DNA of 60,000 nt from Tubiluchus corallicola. Its lineage: Eukaryota > Priapulida > Priapulimorpha > Priapulimorphida > Tubiluchidae. The notes under the pieces were generated by a model. The model was not told the DNA's origin, ran no database searches, and saw only the letters and a program-made list of their open reading frames with translations. The stretch spans positions 96,501 to 156,500 of the forward strand of contig JAQGDQ010000115.1 in assembly GCA_030141605.1 (NCBI GenBank), given 5' to 3'. This document shows positions 39,912 to 49,912 of the stretch, piece by piece. Both the position numbers and the translations under genes were made by a program. Positions within the stretch are counted from its first letter, which is position 1; each line of letters opens with the position of its first letter.

Positions 39912-40300
39912 TGAAGTCTTGTATGCTGAAGTCACTATTTTGCTCTAATAGCTCGGTCCTAAAACCAACATATTCATATACATAAACATAGGACACAAAA
40001 ATGGTTTATGTTTTTAAGTGTTGTTCTAGCACCACAAATAACAGTGCTGAAATAGACGTGTGTATGATATAACCCTGACAGTTTTTGCACATATTAGCGG
40101 TCCAAATTTAAAGGAAAAATGGGAACTATCATATAGAAGAGGGTAACTAACGTAACTAACTAAATAAACACCGACTTGAACAGAATTCCTGTAACAGTTC
40201 GGGACTCAGCATCAATGGTTTTGCCGTTTTTGCAATTTTCAGCACATGGCAGATATTTATCGTATTGAATGGTTTTTCTTTAATTAATAATACTTGTAGA

Positions 40301-42787
40301 ATGTCCAAAATTAATAATATTTCGGTTGTAACGAAAGGCGGAAATCGGCTTACAAATTTCCGGCCGCTATTTTCTCACGATGCGAAGTGCTTGTTTGTCA
40401 TTAATGGACGATCCGTTTTTGTTTACAGCGCTGTTAGTGGACTTGTTATACGCGAATTATGTAGGCATGAAGAAGACGTGATTGGTACGGCTTTGCATAG
40501 CAAAAATAACATGCAGTTAGTATCTTGCGATAAGCAAGGTGTTGTGGTACACTGGGACTATGTGGATGGCGTTCCATTGAAGGTCGTTCACCTGGATAAA
40601 CACTGCGTTTCCTTTTCAATGCCTTTCTGTGATGGAAGTTATTGTGTGATGGTGGATGTGTACAAACAACATAAAAGTGACGTATGTAATGACTGTAATC
40701 TTTTTCAAGCGAAGGTGAGTGGTAATAGCTGTGTAGACTGGAAATTTTTGATGAAAAACATGATGCCGGATTGTAATAAAATCGCTTTTGGAAAGAACTG
40801 CAGATACATAAGTAGCGTAAAAGGACGTCAGTTGTTAGTGTACAATTGTGTGAAAGAGAAAACTCGGAGACATTTGATAAGTGACAGAACATTTACTTGT
40901 GTGGCTGCTCATCCAGAAGAAGACATTATTGCAACTGGAGACAATTCTGGCAGAATTTTGCTGTGGTATAATAGCTTGTCGTCTAATCACCCTGCACAGA
41001 CAAGGCTGCATTGGCATGCATTGCCAGTTGCTTCTATATGTTTTTCACCCGAGGGTTCCTGCTTGTACAGTGTAGGCCAAGAAAGCACTCTGGTTAAATG
41101 GACTAGTGAATATAGAGAATTTCTACCTCATCTCGGTGCCCCCATGAAGCATGTTGCGTGCTCTTCTGATAATACATGTATCGCTACCAGCCATGATGAC
41201 AACTCCATTTTTCTTATCACGCCTCAAATGGCAATTATGCAACTTATACAGGGTCTCACTCATAACCATTACCTTCAAGAACAAGACTGTGATCGTCATA
41301 CCGGACTTTTATATGATTTTCGAAGTAAATCAGTAGTCATGAATGGGAAAATCGGACACCTACAGTTCTATTCTCTTCACGAAAATAAACTAATTTATAA
41401 TTTAGATGTTGTTGGTCAAAATGTCGTTTCTGGGCAGAGACATGTACGCATGCACTACACCGAAGTGGAAAAAGTTGCTATAACCTCTGATGGCAACTGG
41501 CTTGCCACTGTTCAGAAAAGATCTGATGACTGGAGCATGACGGAAATATGTCTTAAATTTTGGTGGTATGAAAGTCAAGACCAGACTTATGTTCTCAACA
41601 CTAGGGTTGAATTTCCTCACAAGCAGAAAGTTAACATGATAGCTTTTCAGCCTCATGCAGCTGATGATAACATTGTGCTTCGGTGCGTCACCTCTAGCGA
41701 CGATGGTCATTTTAAAGTTTGGGAACTGATTTCAGATGATGACATTCATAGTGCAATGCAAACATGGTCTTGTGTTTTTGTTGGATCTTTTAGAGATTTA
41801 CCTGCCAAGGCTGTTTCCTTTAGTGAAGATGGCTCATTGACAGCTGTTGCCTTTGGTCATATTCTCACACTATGGGATCTTGACACAGATGCCTTGAAAA
41901 TGACTTTATCCATCCCTGGAAATAAAGGTGCTATAACAAATTTTGTATTTGGTAAGAACAATGCTTCACATTTTTTGACTTCTTCAACAGAAAGCATGTT
42001 CGTTGTTTGGAACTTGTTTACTTGTAATATTGAGTGGACTATAGAAATAAGTGTTAGTGTTATAGCTGCTGATTGTCAAAGTGAAACTGTGGCAATTGTT
42101 ACAAAGCAAAATGATCTTTTTCTATATGATCTCCGTTGCTCCACACCGTTATTGACTTACACTGACATTGCAAAGTCACCAGTTTTTTCAGCATTGTTTG
42201 TGCCTAGCTATGTCGCATCAGTTGATGGCATTACATTTCCATGGAGAAGTAATTCGCAATTATACTTTCTAACGAAAGAGTTAAAAATCTTGTCTTTATC
42301 CCTTGATGAAGATGAAGGCTCAGCGGCAGGGAATACATTAAAATTAGCCGAAAGCAACTTTCAGTCTACTCCATTTAGCCAGCTTATTGCACAAAAATCA
42401 AGGAGTGACGTTGCACCTCTAAGTGTTAAGGAACACAAGAAATTAGCATCTTCTGATGGTGTTCAACAAATGCTCTCTGCACCAGCACATACATTACCAC
42501 CAGTAGACATTTTGTGTAAGAATTTCACGAAGTCACTCCTAGTGGCAAAAAAGACGGAGTTTGCCACGGATGGTGCTGACGACGACAATGATGTGCCAGT
42601 GCAGGATAGTGAGGTTGGGGATGAATCAGATATGGAAATTAATGATAGTAAATTTTACAACACTGATGTGATAGAGGTGCCTAAAATTAGTAATGCTCAA
42701 GATACAGCCAGGTGTGAAGTTAGTGAAGCCATGCTGACTGCTGTAGCTCGTGAAAACAGTGATTGGCTTCGCTCTTGTTTTACTTAA
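40301..42787 (+). CDS. WDR75: WD repeat-containing protein 75 homologue (UTP17/NAN1)
   Basis: WDR75 is a nucleolar WD-repeat protein of the UtpA/t-UTP subcomplex of the small-subunit processome, needed for pre-rRNA transcription and early 18S processing. The single open frame has a second Met at 40301 (MSKINNISVVTKGGNRLTNF) that aligns with the known N-terminus, giving 828 residues, near the ~830 of human WDR75. The upstream in-frame ATG at 40265 would add 12 unmatched residues. WD-like strands recur (VVHWDYVDG, ILLWYNS, LVKWTSEY, FKVWELISDD, LTLWDLDTD, FVVWNLFTC), consistent with two propellers. The C-terminus has an acidic patch (DGADDDNDVPVQDSEVGDES). Stop TAA is at 42785-42787. An AATAAA at 43001 may be the polyadenylation signal. 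No intron is visible, which is unusual next to the multi-exon neighbours. Confidence 0.93.
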   Translation: MSKINNISVVTKGGNRLTNFRPLFSHDAKCLFVINGRSVFVYSAVSGLVIRELCRHEEDVIGTALHSKNNMQLVSCDKQGVVVHWDYVDGVPLKVVHLDKHCVSFSMPFCDGSYCVMVDVYKQHKSDVCNDCNLFQAKVSGNSCVDWKFLMKNMMPDCNKIAFGKNCRYISSVKGRQLLVYNCVKEKTRRHLISDRTFTCVAAHPEEDIIATGDNSGRILLWYNSLSSNHPAQTRLHWHALPVASICFSPEGSCLYSVGQESTLVKWTSEYREFLPHLGAPMKHVACSSDNTCIATSHDDNSIFLITPQMAIMQLIQGLTHNHYLQEQDCDRHTGLLYDFRSKSVVMNGKIGHLQFYSLHENKLIYNLDVVGQNVVSGQRHVRMHYTEVEKVAITSDGNWLATVQKRSDDWSMTEICLKFWWYESQDQTYVLNTRVEFPHKQKVNMIAFQPHAADDNIVLRCVTSSDDGHFKVWELISDDDIHSAMQTWSCVFVGSFRDLPAKAVSFSEDGSLTAVAFGHILTLWDLDTDALKMTLSIPGNKGAITNFVFGKNNASHFLTSSTESMFVVWNLFTCNIEWTIEISVSVIAADCQSETVAIVTKQNDLFLYDLRCSTPLLTYTDIAKSPVFSALFVPSYVASVDGITFPWRSNSQLYFLTKELKILSLSLDEDEGSAAGNTLKLAESNFQSTPFSQLIAQKSRSDVAPLSVKEHKKLASSDGVQQMLSAPAHTLPPVDILCKNFTKSLLVAKKTEFATDGADDDNDVPVQDSEVGDESDMEINDSKFYNTDVIEVPKISNAQDTARCEVSEAMLTAVARENSDWLRSCFT

Positions 42788-43000
42788 TTATGTTGCTTCA
42801 TAAAATCATTTTACCTTATTCAAATGTTCAGTTTTTTGTGAGGAATTTCACTTATTTCTTAAGGGATTTTGGTGTGAAACCAAATTGACTATACTTACTG
42901 TTTTTATTGTTTGTAGTAATTTTTTCGTGTACTGAAAAATCACTTGAGAAATTTATGAATTTTGTACTACATGCATTGTTTAAGTAGGTGGTGTCTTGAC

Positions 43001-43006
43001 AATAAA
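43001..43006 (+). promoter_or_regulatory. Candidate polyadenylation signal AATAAA for WDR75
   Basis: AATAAA lies 214 bp after the WDR75 stop codon in AT-rich DNA, followed within about 20-40 bp by GT-rich sequence. Position and context fit, but AATAAA is common by chance in such DNA. Confidence 0.45.
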
Positions 43007-43044
43007 TGTTTAATAATATCGAACTCTGTCCTTTGAAAATATTG

Positions 43045-43220
43045 GAAAAGTGTGCTGTGGATAGTGTAGTGTGGTGGGTGTGGCATGGTGTGGGTGGTAT
43101 GATGTGGGTGTGATATTGTGTGGTGAGTGTTTTGTGGTGGTTGTGGCATGGCATTGGTGGCTTAGTGAACAGGTTGTGTGATATGGCTTGGTGTGGGAGT
43201 CAGGATGTGAGGCTTGTGGT
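43045..43220 (+). repeat. GT-rich low-complexity minisatellite
   Basis: The plus strand is almost free of C and made of diverged GTGTGGTGGGTGTGGCAT-like units. It lies directly after the WDR75 3' end. The CHPHHTT-type minus frames are artefacts. Confidence 0.85.
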
Positions 43221-43394
43221 ATGGTTATCAATGTTTTTACACATAACACGTGGTTTGGCTACTAGTAGATTAATTTTCCCATGCTGATTTGGCGAATTTG
43301 CAGATTCCAGTAGTTGTACAGTAGCAGAAGTTGATTAATGTAGCTTCTGACCATGAGGCGGCAGCTGAATGTTGTCCTGGCAAGTGTTTAGCAA

Positions 43395-43445
43395 TGGAAG
43401 TTAAGCAGCACCAAACCTGGTTGGTAAATGGATTGGTTGTTGCCA
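43395..43445 (+). repeat. Degraded 5S-rRNA-like sequence
   Basis: GGAAGTTAAGCAGCACCAAA, CCTGGTTGGTA and ATGGATTGGTTGTTGCC align in order with the 5S internal control region (GAAGTTAAGCAACG...GCCTGGTTAGTACTTGGATGG). It is probably an older relative of the element at 14409-14640. Confidence 0.5.
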
Positions 43446-44539
43446 GAAAAACTGTCTATGGGAAGTTTTTCTGCCATAATTTCTTCAGTGATACAGGATG
43501 TATACAAACTGAAATGTGGCTGAGACACATCTGCTAGTTAGAAATCTTACATCTTTGTGTCATCTCACATCAGGAAATTTTCTGTAAGAAGTTTGCCTTG
43601 CTATTAAATGCTGGGCACAAGCCTATAGTGAGCTGAATTGTACAAATGTAACTAAACGATGCATAGTGAATCTAAAATGAAAATTTGTCACCAAAAAATC
43701 CTTGGTTGAAATTCATGCTCTGTTCCGGCTTTTTCATGATTTCTTTCAGATAGTGTGGCTTCAAAAATTCAAAAATTGTAAGTTTATTCCACTAGTTAGT
43801 AATTTCAACAAGTAATCTTATAATTAAGCTTATGTAAATTATTTACACATGTTTCTTTACTATGATATTTAGTTCAACAGCTTTAATCATATGTCCATAG
43901 CATTCTGAAAAAAATGTGTCTAGACTATAATAAACAGGTTTCACCATCAACACACTGCCTGTTTGTCACCTAGATAATAGATAAAACATTATTACTGTTG
44001 GTCATGTACTATCAATAGGTCCCTGTAGTGTCTCCCTGCAGTAAGCCGCTATGATAAGCAAATGTAAAGTAAATCTAACAGTAACCTTCCCATTGCTATA
44101 AGTTAAAATAATTTTAACTTTTTGTAATAATTTTGTAAGGGGATACAGTAACTGACTACTACAATAACTGCTTGAGTGATATTTAGATAGGAAAAATAAT
44201 AGTAGCACTAACTGACTACTACAGTAACTGCTTGGGTGACATTTAGATATGAAAAATTCTAGTAGCAGTACTGTGAGACAAGAATAGCACAAACTGTCTA
44301 TTAGTTTGAAGTTTTATTTTTTATCAGTTTTCATAATTTTCGCAGTAAGTCTAAGTTGCCAATTTTTGTCACTTATTAGGACATTATTGGTAAATACACT
44401 CCATCAGGAGCTCCACACTCACAAATGGCTAAATGCATTCTGTACCACGAAAGGCTATAATCATGCATTTAAGTATTAACAAAACGTTTTAAAAATTAAA
44501 ATTAACAATCATGAGCTGCAGTTATGATTAATGATAATA

Positions 44540-44945
44540 ATTACTCTACTCTACCTTACTCCACTCTTCTCTACTGTACTCTAGTCTAGTTAGTTCTTAT
44601 CTACTCTGTTCTACTCTACTCTGCTGTACTCTTTTCTACTCTACTCTACTCTGCTCTACTTAGTTCTGCTCTTCCCTACTCTACTCTACTTTACCTTACT
44701 CTGTTCTACACTATTGTACTCTAGTTAGTTCTGTTCTACTCAGCTCTACTCTACTCTATTTAATTCTGCTCTTCCCCACTCTACTACACTATTCCACTCT
44801 AATCAACTCTGCTCTACGCTACTCTGCTCTGCTCTACACTATTCTTCTATACTCAGCTCTACTCTACTCTATTCTACTTTACCTTACTTTATTTTATACT
44901 ACTTTACTCTACTCTACTCAACTCTACTTTACTTTACTCTGCTCT
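44540..44945. repeat. Imperfect (CTACT)n pentanucleotide region
   Basis: About 400 bp made of CTACT, CTGCT, TTACT and related pentamers with many substitutions: an old, decaying microsatellite. It differs from the homogeneous pentamer array at 1483-1668. Confidence 0.95.
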
Positions 44946-45879
44946 AATACATGTAAAATAATAATCTTCACCTAGCATTGCGTCAGTCTGGTAAGGCTCT
45001 GGTTGGTTGGTTCGCTGTAAATTTTTTTTGTCAAATATACACTTGCCTTTCCACAATTTGAAAAGAAAATTTGTACATGTTTTCGATAGTATTTTATGTG
45101 CAAATTGTGGTCGTCTGGCAAAAGTTCAATTTTTAATGCGACGACGCTCTATGAACACTGAGCAGACATAGTCACTATCTGGGAAAAATGTCGTGATGGA
45201 AGTTATCTACTTTATCTTACTTTTCAGTGAAATGTGTGTCAGTAAAATATTATGATTCTTTTCACTGGACTGCAATAGGATTAAAAGTCACACATCCGAT
45301 CCGCTATCAGCGTAAATATATATAGTGAGGAAATGCATCACTAATTCTTGCTAGTTACACATGCACGCACGCACACACGTGCGCACATACTTTGTTTTAA
45401 AACTGCTAACTTTTATAACTAGCGTGCTGATTTATTACTACTGAAATCACGTTTTTTTAAACTGCTGTACTGATCGAGTGCCTACTTGTTAAATACCTTT
45501 CAAAATGTCACATACTTCGTTTATTCAAATATTTTAGTAGAATATAAGCCAAAATTTTGATTCCGTATTCTAATTATTACTTGACGCTACGTAGTGTTCG
45601 CCTATAGACTCTGATAAGATAACTTTAAATCTATGCTATATGTATATATAAGCTAAGGATTGCGTCATAACTCTTGCCCAGCTGGACGTCAACAACCCCA
45701 GCTAAACCCTAGAAAGGATTAAATTTTAGCACTTATTTGGCTGATTGCTTTCATGGTTTCGAGATACAAAAGTTTAGTACGCTAGCTAATCCTGATCAAA
45801 ATTGAAACTGTGCTAGCTTAAACGTAATGTACCTTCAACCATGGACGCTTGTAGCAACACACAATAGGCCAGGGCATTT

Positions 45880-46540
45880 CGAGCTGGCAACAGCCATCTT
45901 GTCGGCCGTCTTGAATGTCTTGGCCATGTTGGATAATTTTCAATAGGCTCCATATCCACCTGATTGGTTTTTGTGCGAAGCTTCCTGCTTTTAAGGCAAA
46001 ATAAGCAATTCTGTCATTTTGTGCAACATTTGTAGTAATCTTAGCTGCCATCTTGAATTTGTGTGTTATTATAGGAACTCTTAAGCATCAGATATGTGTT
46101 CCTTGACCTTGAAAACCTACATTTTGGCAATAAAATTATTAGCCCGTATGCTCTGATAGCTAAAATGTAGCCCTTATAAGCTAGCAACAGCCATATTGTC
46201 GAAAATTGTGGCCATATAGGTAAAATGTTGATTAACTCCATAATCAAAATTAATCACTTTAATGAGCTCTACAACTGTGCAAAGTTTCATGTTTTTGAAT
46301 CAAAATGAGGATTTTTTCAGCATTCTGGTAGACTAAATACCCAATCATTTCGGTCAAATGGCGGCCATCTTTTTGACGTCATAATTTGGCCCTTTGCAGT
46401 ACTCAGAATTGGCATAATTTGGACATTTTATTCTCTGGACCACATACTACAAGAAAACACCAAAAAAACGTTTTCTTGCAATTTTTCGGGGCAAGTCAGC
46501 AAATTGACACTACTACTCTTTGTTGAACGGAATCTAGCAG
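45880..46540. repeat. Noncoding repeat with two internal units
   Basis: AGCTGGCAACAGCCATCTTG at about 45880 and AGCTAGCAACAGCCATATTG at about 46180 start two diverged units roughly 300 bp apart. Each continues with TTGGCCAT/GTGGCCAT and AACTCCATA-type words. GGCGGCCATCTTTTTGACG follows. It resembles a dispersed noncoding element with internal duplication. Confidence 0.5.
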
Positions 46541-47779
46541 GCGCTTTTTTAGGTTTCTTGGTAGTAAAGCCTAGAACTCGTAATTAAGGATTCCTGTTTG
46601 ACTTCTGACAAAACACGTTCTTTTCTCTTGTTTTGGGAGTTTACTTTTGACGATCAGAATCGTAATAGCCAATGTTATCATGTTATGTGTGTAGTTATTC
46701 ATCAATTGGTTACGTATGGATTGTCACATTTTATTTCTCTTGTATGTCGTTTTGATTTTACAATTGCTCTTGTTATCGCAACTCTTTTTTTCCGTCAAGT
46801 TAACGAGCTGTGTTAAAATAGACTTTTATCAACAGGCAACTTCGGACTTACGAGTACGCTATCTTTGGATGAATCTAGCTGGGAGTCGGCATACAGCACA
46901 GAACACAACACACCAGTACATCACAAAACCTTTTTTCGCAAAGAACAAATATTCACAACGTTCACATATTCTATGAAGCCAACTGAAGCCTTACAGCATA
47001 ACTTTCTGTTGACCTCTCAACACTAGTGACTCACTACAAACGGTTTCATTCTGACCTGTCTGTGCACCACATCACAAATAACACAAATAATTGATTTATA
47101 TTCAAACAGTCTTTTTAAATTTTGCAAGAAATCGCACTCACGTACTTGTAAATAGTAAATCAGCTTTTTAAGGTTTTTCTTGTTTTTATTAGATAATATT
47201 TAGATAGTATTTTAGATAGTAATTAAATTGTATTTTACTGTGTTTGTTATAATTCCAGATATTATAAGGCAAAAATATAATTATTAGCGTATTTTATATT
47301 TTTTTCTTCCCACTTGAATTCAGCTTTGTTATCAAAAAATATTTCTATTCTGCTAGCCTTATAATTATGAGTTGTGTTAACTTTACAATTCAGTTATTTT
47401 TGCCTCAGCCGTGGGTGCAGTGTGACGCACATCTAGAAGGAACCGGTCTTTTGTATCAAGTCTTCGCTTCAATCATCACAAGCAGAATAGATCGCTGCAC
47501 ATTAGTCACAAGACAAGATGTCAGTCAGCTCGATAATTTGGCAGCAAAAAAAGAGTTTTTTTAAACGTCGCGTTTGTCATTAACTAATTGGTGGCAATAG
47601 TTATAGACTAATTCTGAATGGTTTCATCCGCCATACTGCCGTGTTTTTCTCATTGAATGGAGCTTTCATCCATAATCTCCGCTGCTTCAGTTCATAGTCG
47701 CAACGAATTATTCTCAGTAAACAGTTACGTTTTGATCCTGCCACAAACGACAAAAAATTGTAATCCATGTCTTAAAGTC

Positions 47780-48000
47780 AAAGAAAATGCAATTTCAAAG
47801 TATGTCTCAAAGCGTTCCACACAAAGTTACACTATAATAGCATTACGCTTACCTGTTTGAAAAAGCTTATGCAACTAGGAAAGAAAATTCTTAATAATTA
47901 AAAAAATTCGCACCAACTGGTAAAACGTCACCGCATGACCATCCCAGAATGCACCACTGACTCACCAAAAGAAACTCATTATTGATTTTATTGACAGTAT
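47780..48000 (+). repeat. Dispersed noncoding repeat family, copy D
   Basis: Matches 4918-5125 in order: ATGTCTCAAAGCGTTCC, TAGCATTACGCTTACCT, AACTAGGAAAGAAAATTCTT, CACCAACTGGTAAAA, CAGAATGCACCACTGACTCA and TTTTATTGACAGTATGAC. Confidence 0.65.
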
Positions 48001-49792
48001 GACTTCAGTTAGTGGACCAAAAAACAAACTGTTTTTTAGAACTTTATTATTGAAATTCTGTCATTTAAATGCAAAGAATAACAAAATAATTATGATTATC
48101 AACGACATTGTATATTACATCAACTAAACCGAATAGAGAGAAATGCTGAATTACGAAGAAACATCTTATTCTACCACACAGTTTAAAAAATAATCATTTG
48201 CGACGCATCTTACACATTAACAATAAAAGACTGGTGCCAAAATTTAAGAAATGTAATGGCAGTTTTTAAAGAATGCTTACTATACCTTCTATACATTAGC
48301 TTTATGCTGAACTGTTTCATCCACAAAACTTAACTGAACAAGACAGGCAAAAACATTCGTGAAGCACTACGTAGAGGTCTCAAAGGGAATGCTTAGTCCT
48401 TTTTTATTATCTTCACCAGGACAACCAACTACGAGCTAGTTCCATGTTCAATTTCAATGAATTCTCGCTTTGCCAACTAATTAACCACCTAGCCGTCTGT
48501 AGCCTTTGCTTATTAATGTGTATGGCCTTATAAACTGATTTGGTATGTAAATACGTATATTTGTTAGTCTATTACCATCGCCAAAATTAATGCTTAAAGA
48601 AACGTAGACAAACACTATGTGGAATATTCGCTAATTATTGACTATAAATCTATTTAATGAACAAAATGTTTTGTGAGTCTTTTGCTAGTTTACATAATAC
48701 TTATACAGGTACGTTTTTGCATGTATGTTTGTTTATCTTAGTTTTAAGTTTTTTAATCAAAAGAATCAGACACATAAGGCTTTGACCTACTGTTTACTAC
48801 TAGAGATTTGTTTCCTACTGAGCGCATTCTAGTTTTGTTACAGAAATTAACTGCATCAAAATAAAACATGTGCCGTTTTTACCTACTTTTCCGTTTGTGT
48901 CATTTTCGCAGCACCATTTTACCTGCGTGATTTTTACCGCGCACCATCACGGACCGTTGCTTCATGCTAAAAAATTTGACGATTAAAAAAATGGGAGTCA
49001 GGAAGATGCAATAACACTGATGCGATTGTCGTTTGAAAACGGAAAGGTAAAATGAAAGCAACATTTCAATTAGACTTAGAAACTTATGAAAGAACGCATG
49101 ACAAATTCAGATCGTCCACTAACGCAGAAATGATAAAATTTTTGGATAAGGCTTCTAAGTTTCCAAAATTCAAGAAATGCATTTCAAGCTGAAACTCTGT
49201 CCCGGCCCGTTGTCGCCGGGCCTTTCAAGATTCAAGATTCGTTTATTCCACTTCACACAAAACATAATAGAGTCGATATTACAATATTAAATAACGGAAA
49301 TTTACAATTTAACAATTATTTAATTACGATTTAACAATGTAAATAATTTAAAGAAAGTTAGAATAATGCATTTTGTCACAAGCTCCCCTGAAACCTAGCT
49401 TGACGGAAAACTTGAAAGATGGAACAGAAGTAAAGATGGGCCTTACGATACCCCCTGGCTGGCCTATTGTTCGCTGATATTATGAATAAAAGACTCAAGT
49501 ACCACTGACCTCTTGTCACAATCCGTCTGCGTGAACGACACTGCTGCTAAATAATACACCGTAAATCGTGTGGAACTGAATGGCCTTTTAATGGGAATGT
49601 GACGAATTCGGTATGTAAAATTGAGTTCAGAGAGGCATAAAACTTGTCCGCTAATCTTACTTGATATTAAGCTAAGACTTTTGTACACAAAATTGTTGCT
49701 ATGCATCTAAGAAGCAGCTTTTGGGAAAATAAATATTAGCAAGAGTAGTTTGTAAATTTGTGTCTGCTTTTCATCTTACTCCAACCGGAAGA

Positions 49793-49912
49793 ATGCAGCA
49801 GAAGAAGCACGGAAAACTCCTGTGCGCCGCTGTTAGCTTGATTTTTCTTTACAGTGCTACCCAATGGAGTGGATTAACTGCTACCGCTTGGAGGAGACTA
49901 GCATCTCAAGCA
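49793..49912 (+). CDS. GXYLT-like exon 1: signal anchor, with duplicated splice donor
   Basis: Encodes 40 residues starting MQQKKHGKLLCAAVSL: a short basic cytoplasmic head, about 17 hydrophobic residues and the start of the stem. An upstream in-frame ATG at 49760 would add 11 residues; the downstream one places the hydrophobic anchor as usual. The donor GCA|GTGAGT at 49913 recurs 36 bp later at 49949 within a 36-bp tandem repeat (GCATCTCAAGCAGTGAGTGG, then GCATTTCAAGCAGTGAGTCG). Both donors leave phase 0, so a +12-residue form is possible. Confidence 0.7.

Larger units (their letters stand above)
42788..49792. other. Intergenic region between WDR75 and GXYLT-like gene
   Basis: No supported gene. 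It contains the GT-rich tract, a 5S-like fragment, CTACT-type repeats, a noncoding repeat region at 45830-46540, a copy of the dispersed repeat family near 47780-48000, and a possible retroposon end near 49225. Short frames at 46598-46976 and 47367-47860 show no recognisable domain. Confidence 0.65.

Noticed and set aside
40446-40892. 148-codon minus-strand frame
   Set aside because: Antisense shadow of WDR75; no start context or domain, and WDR75 is clearly coding on the plus strand.
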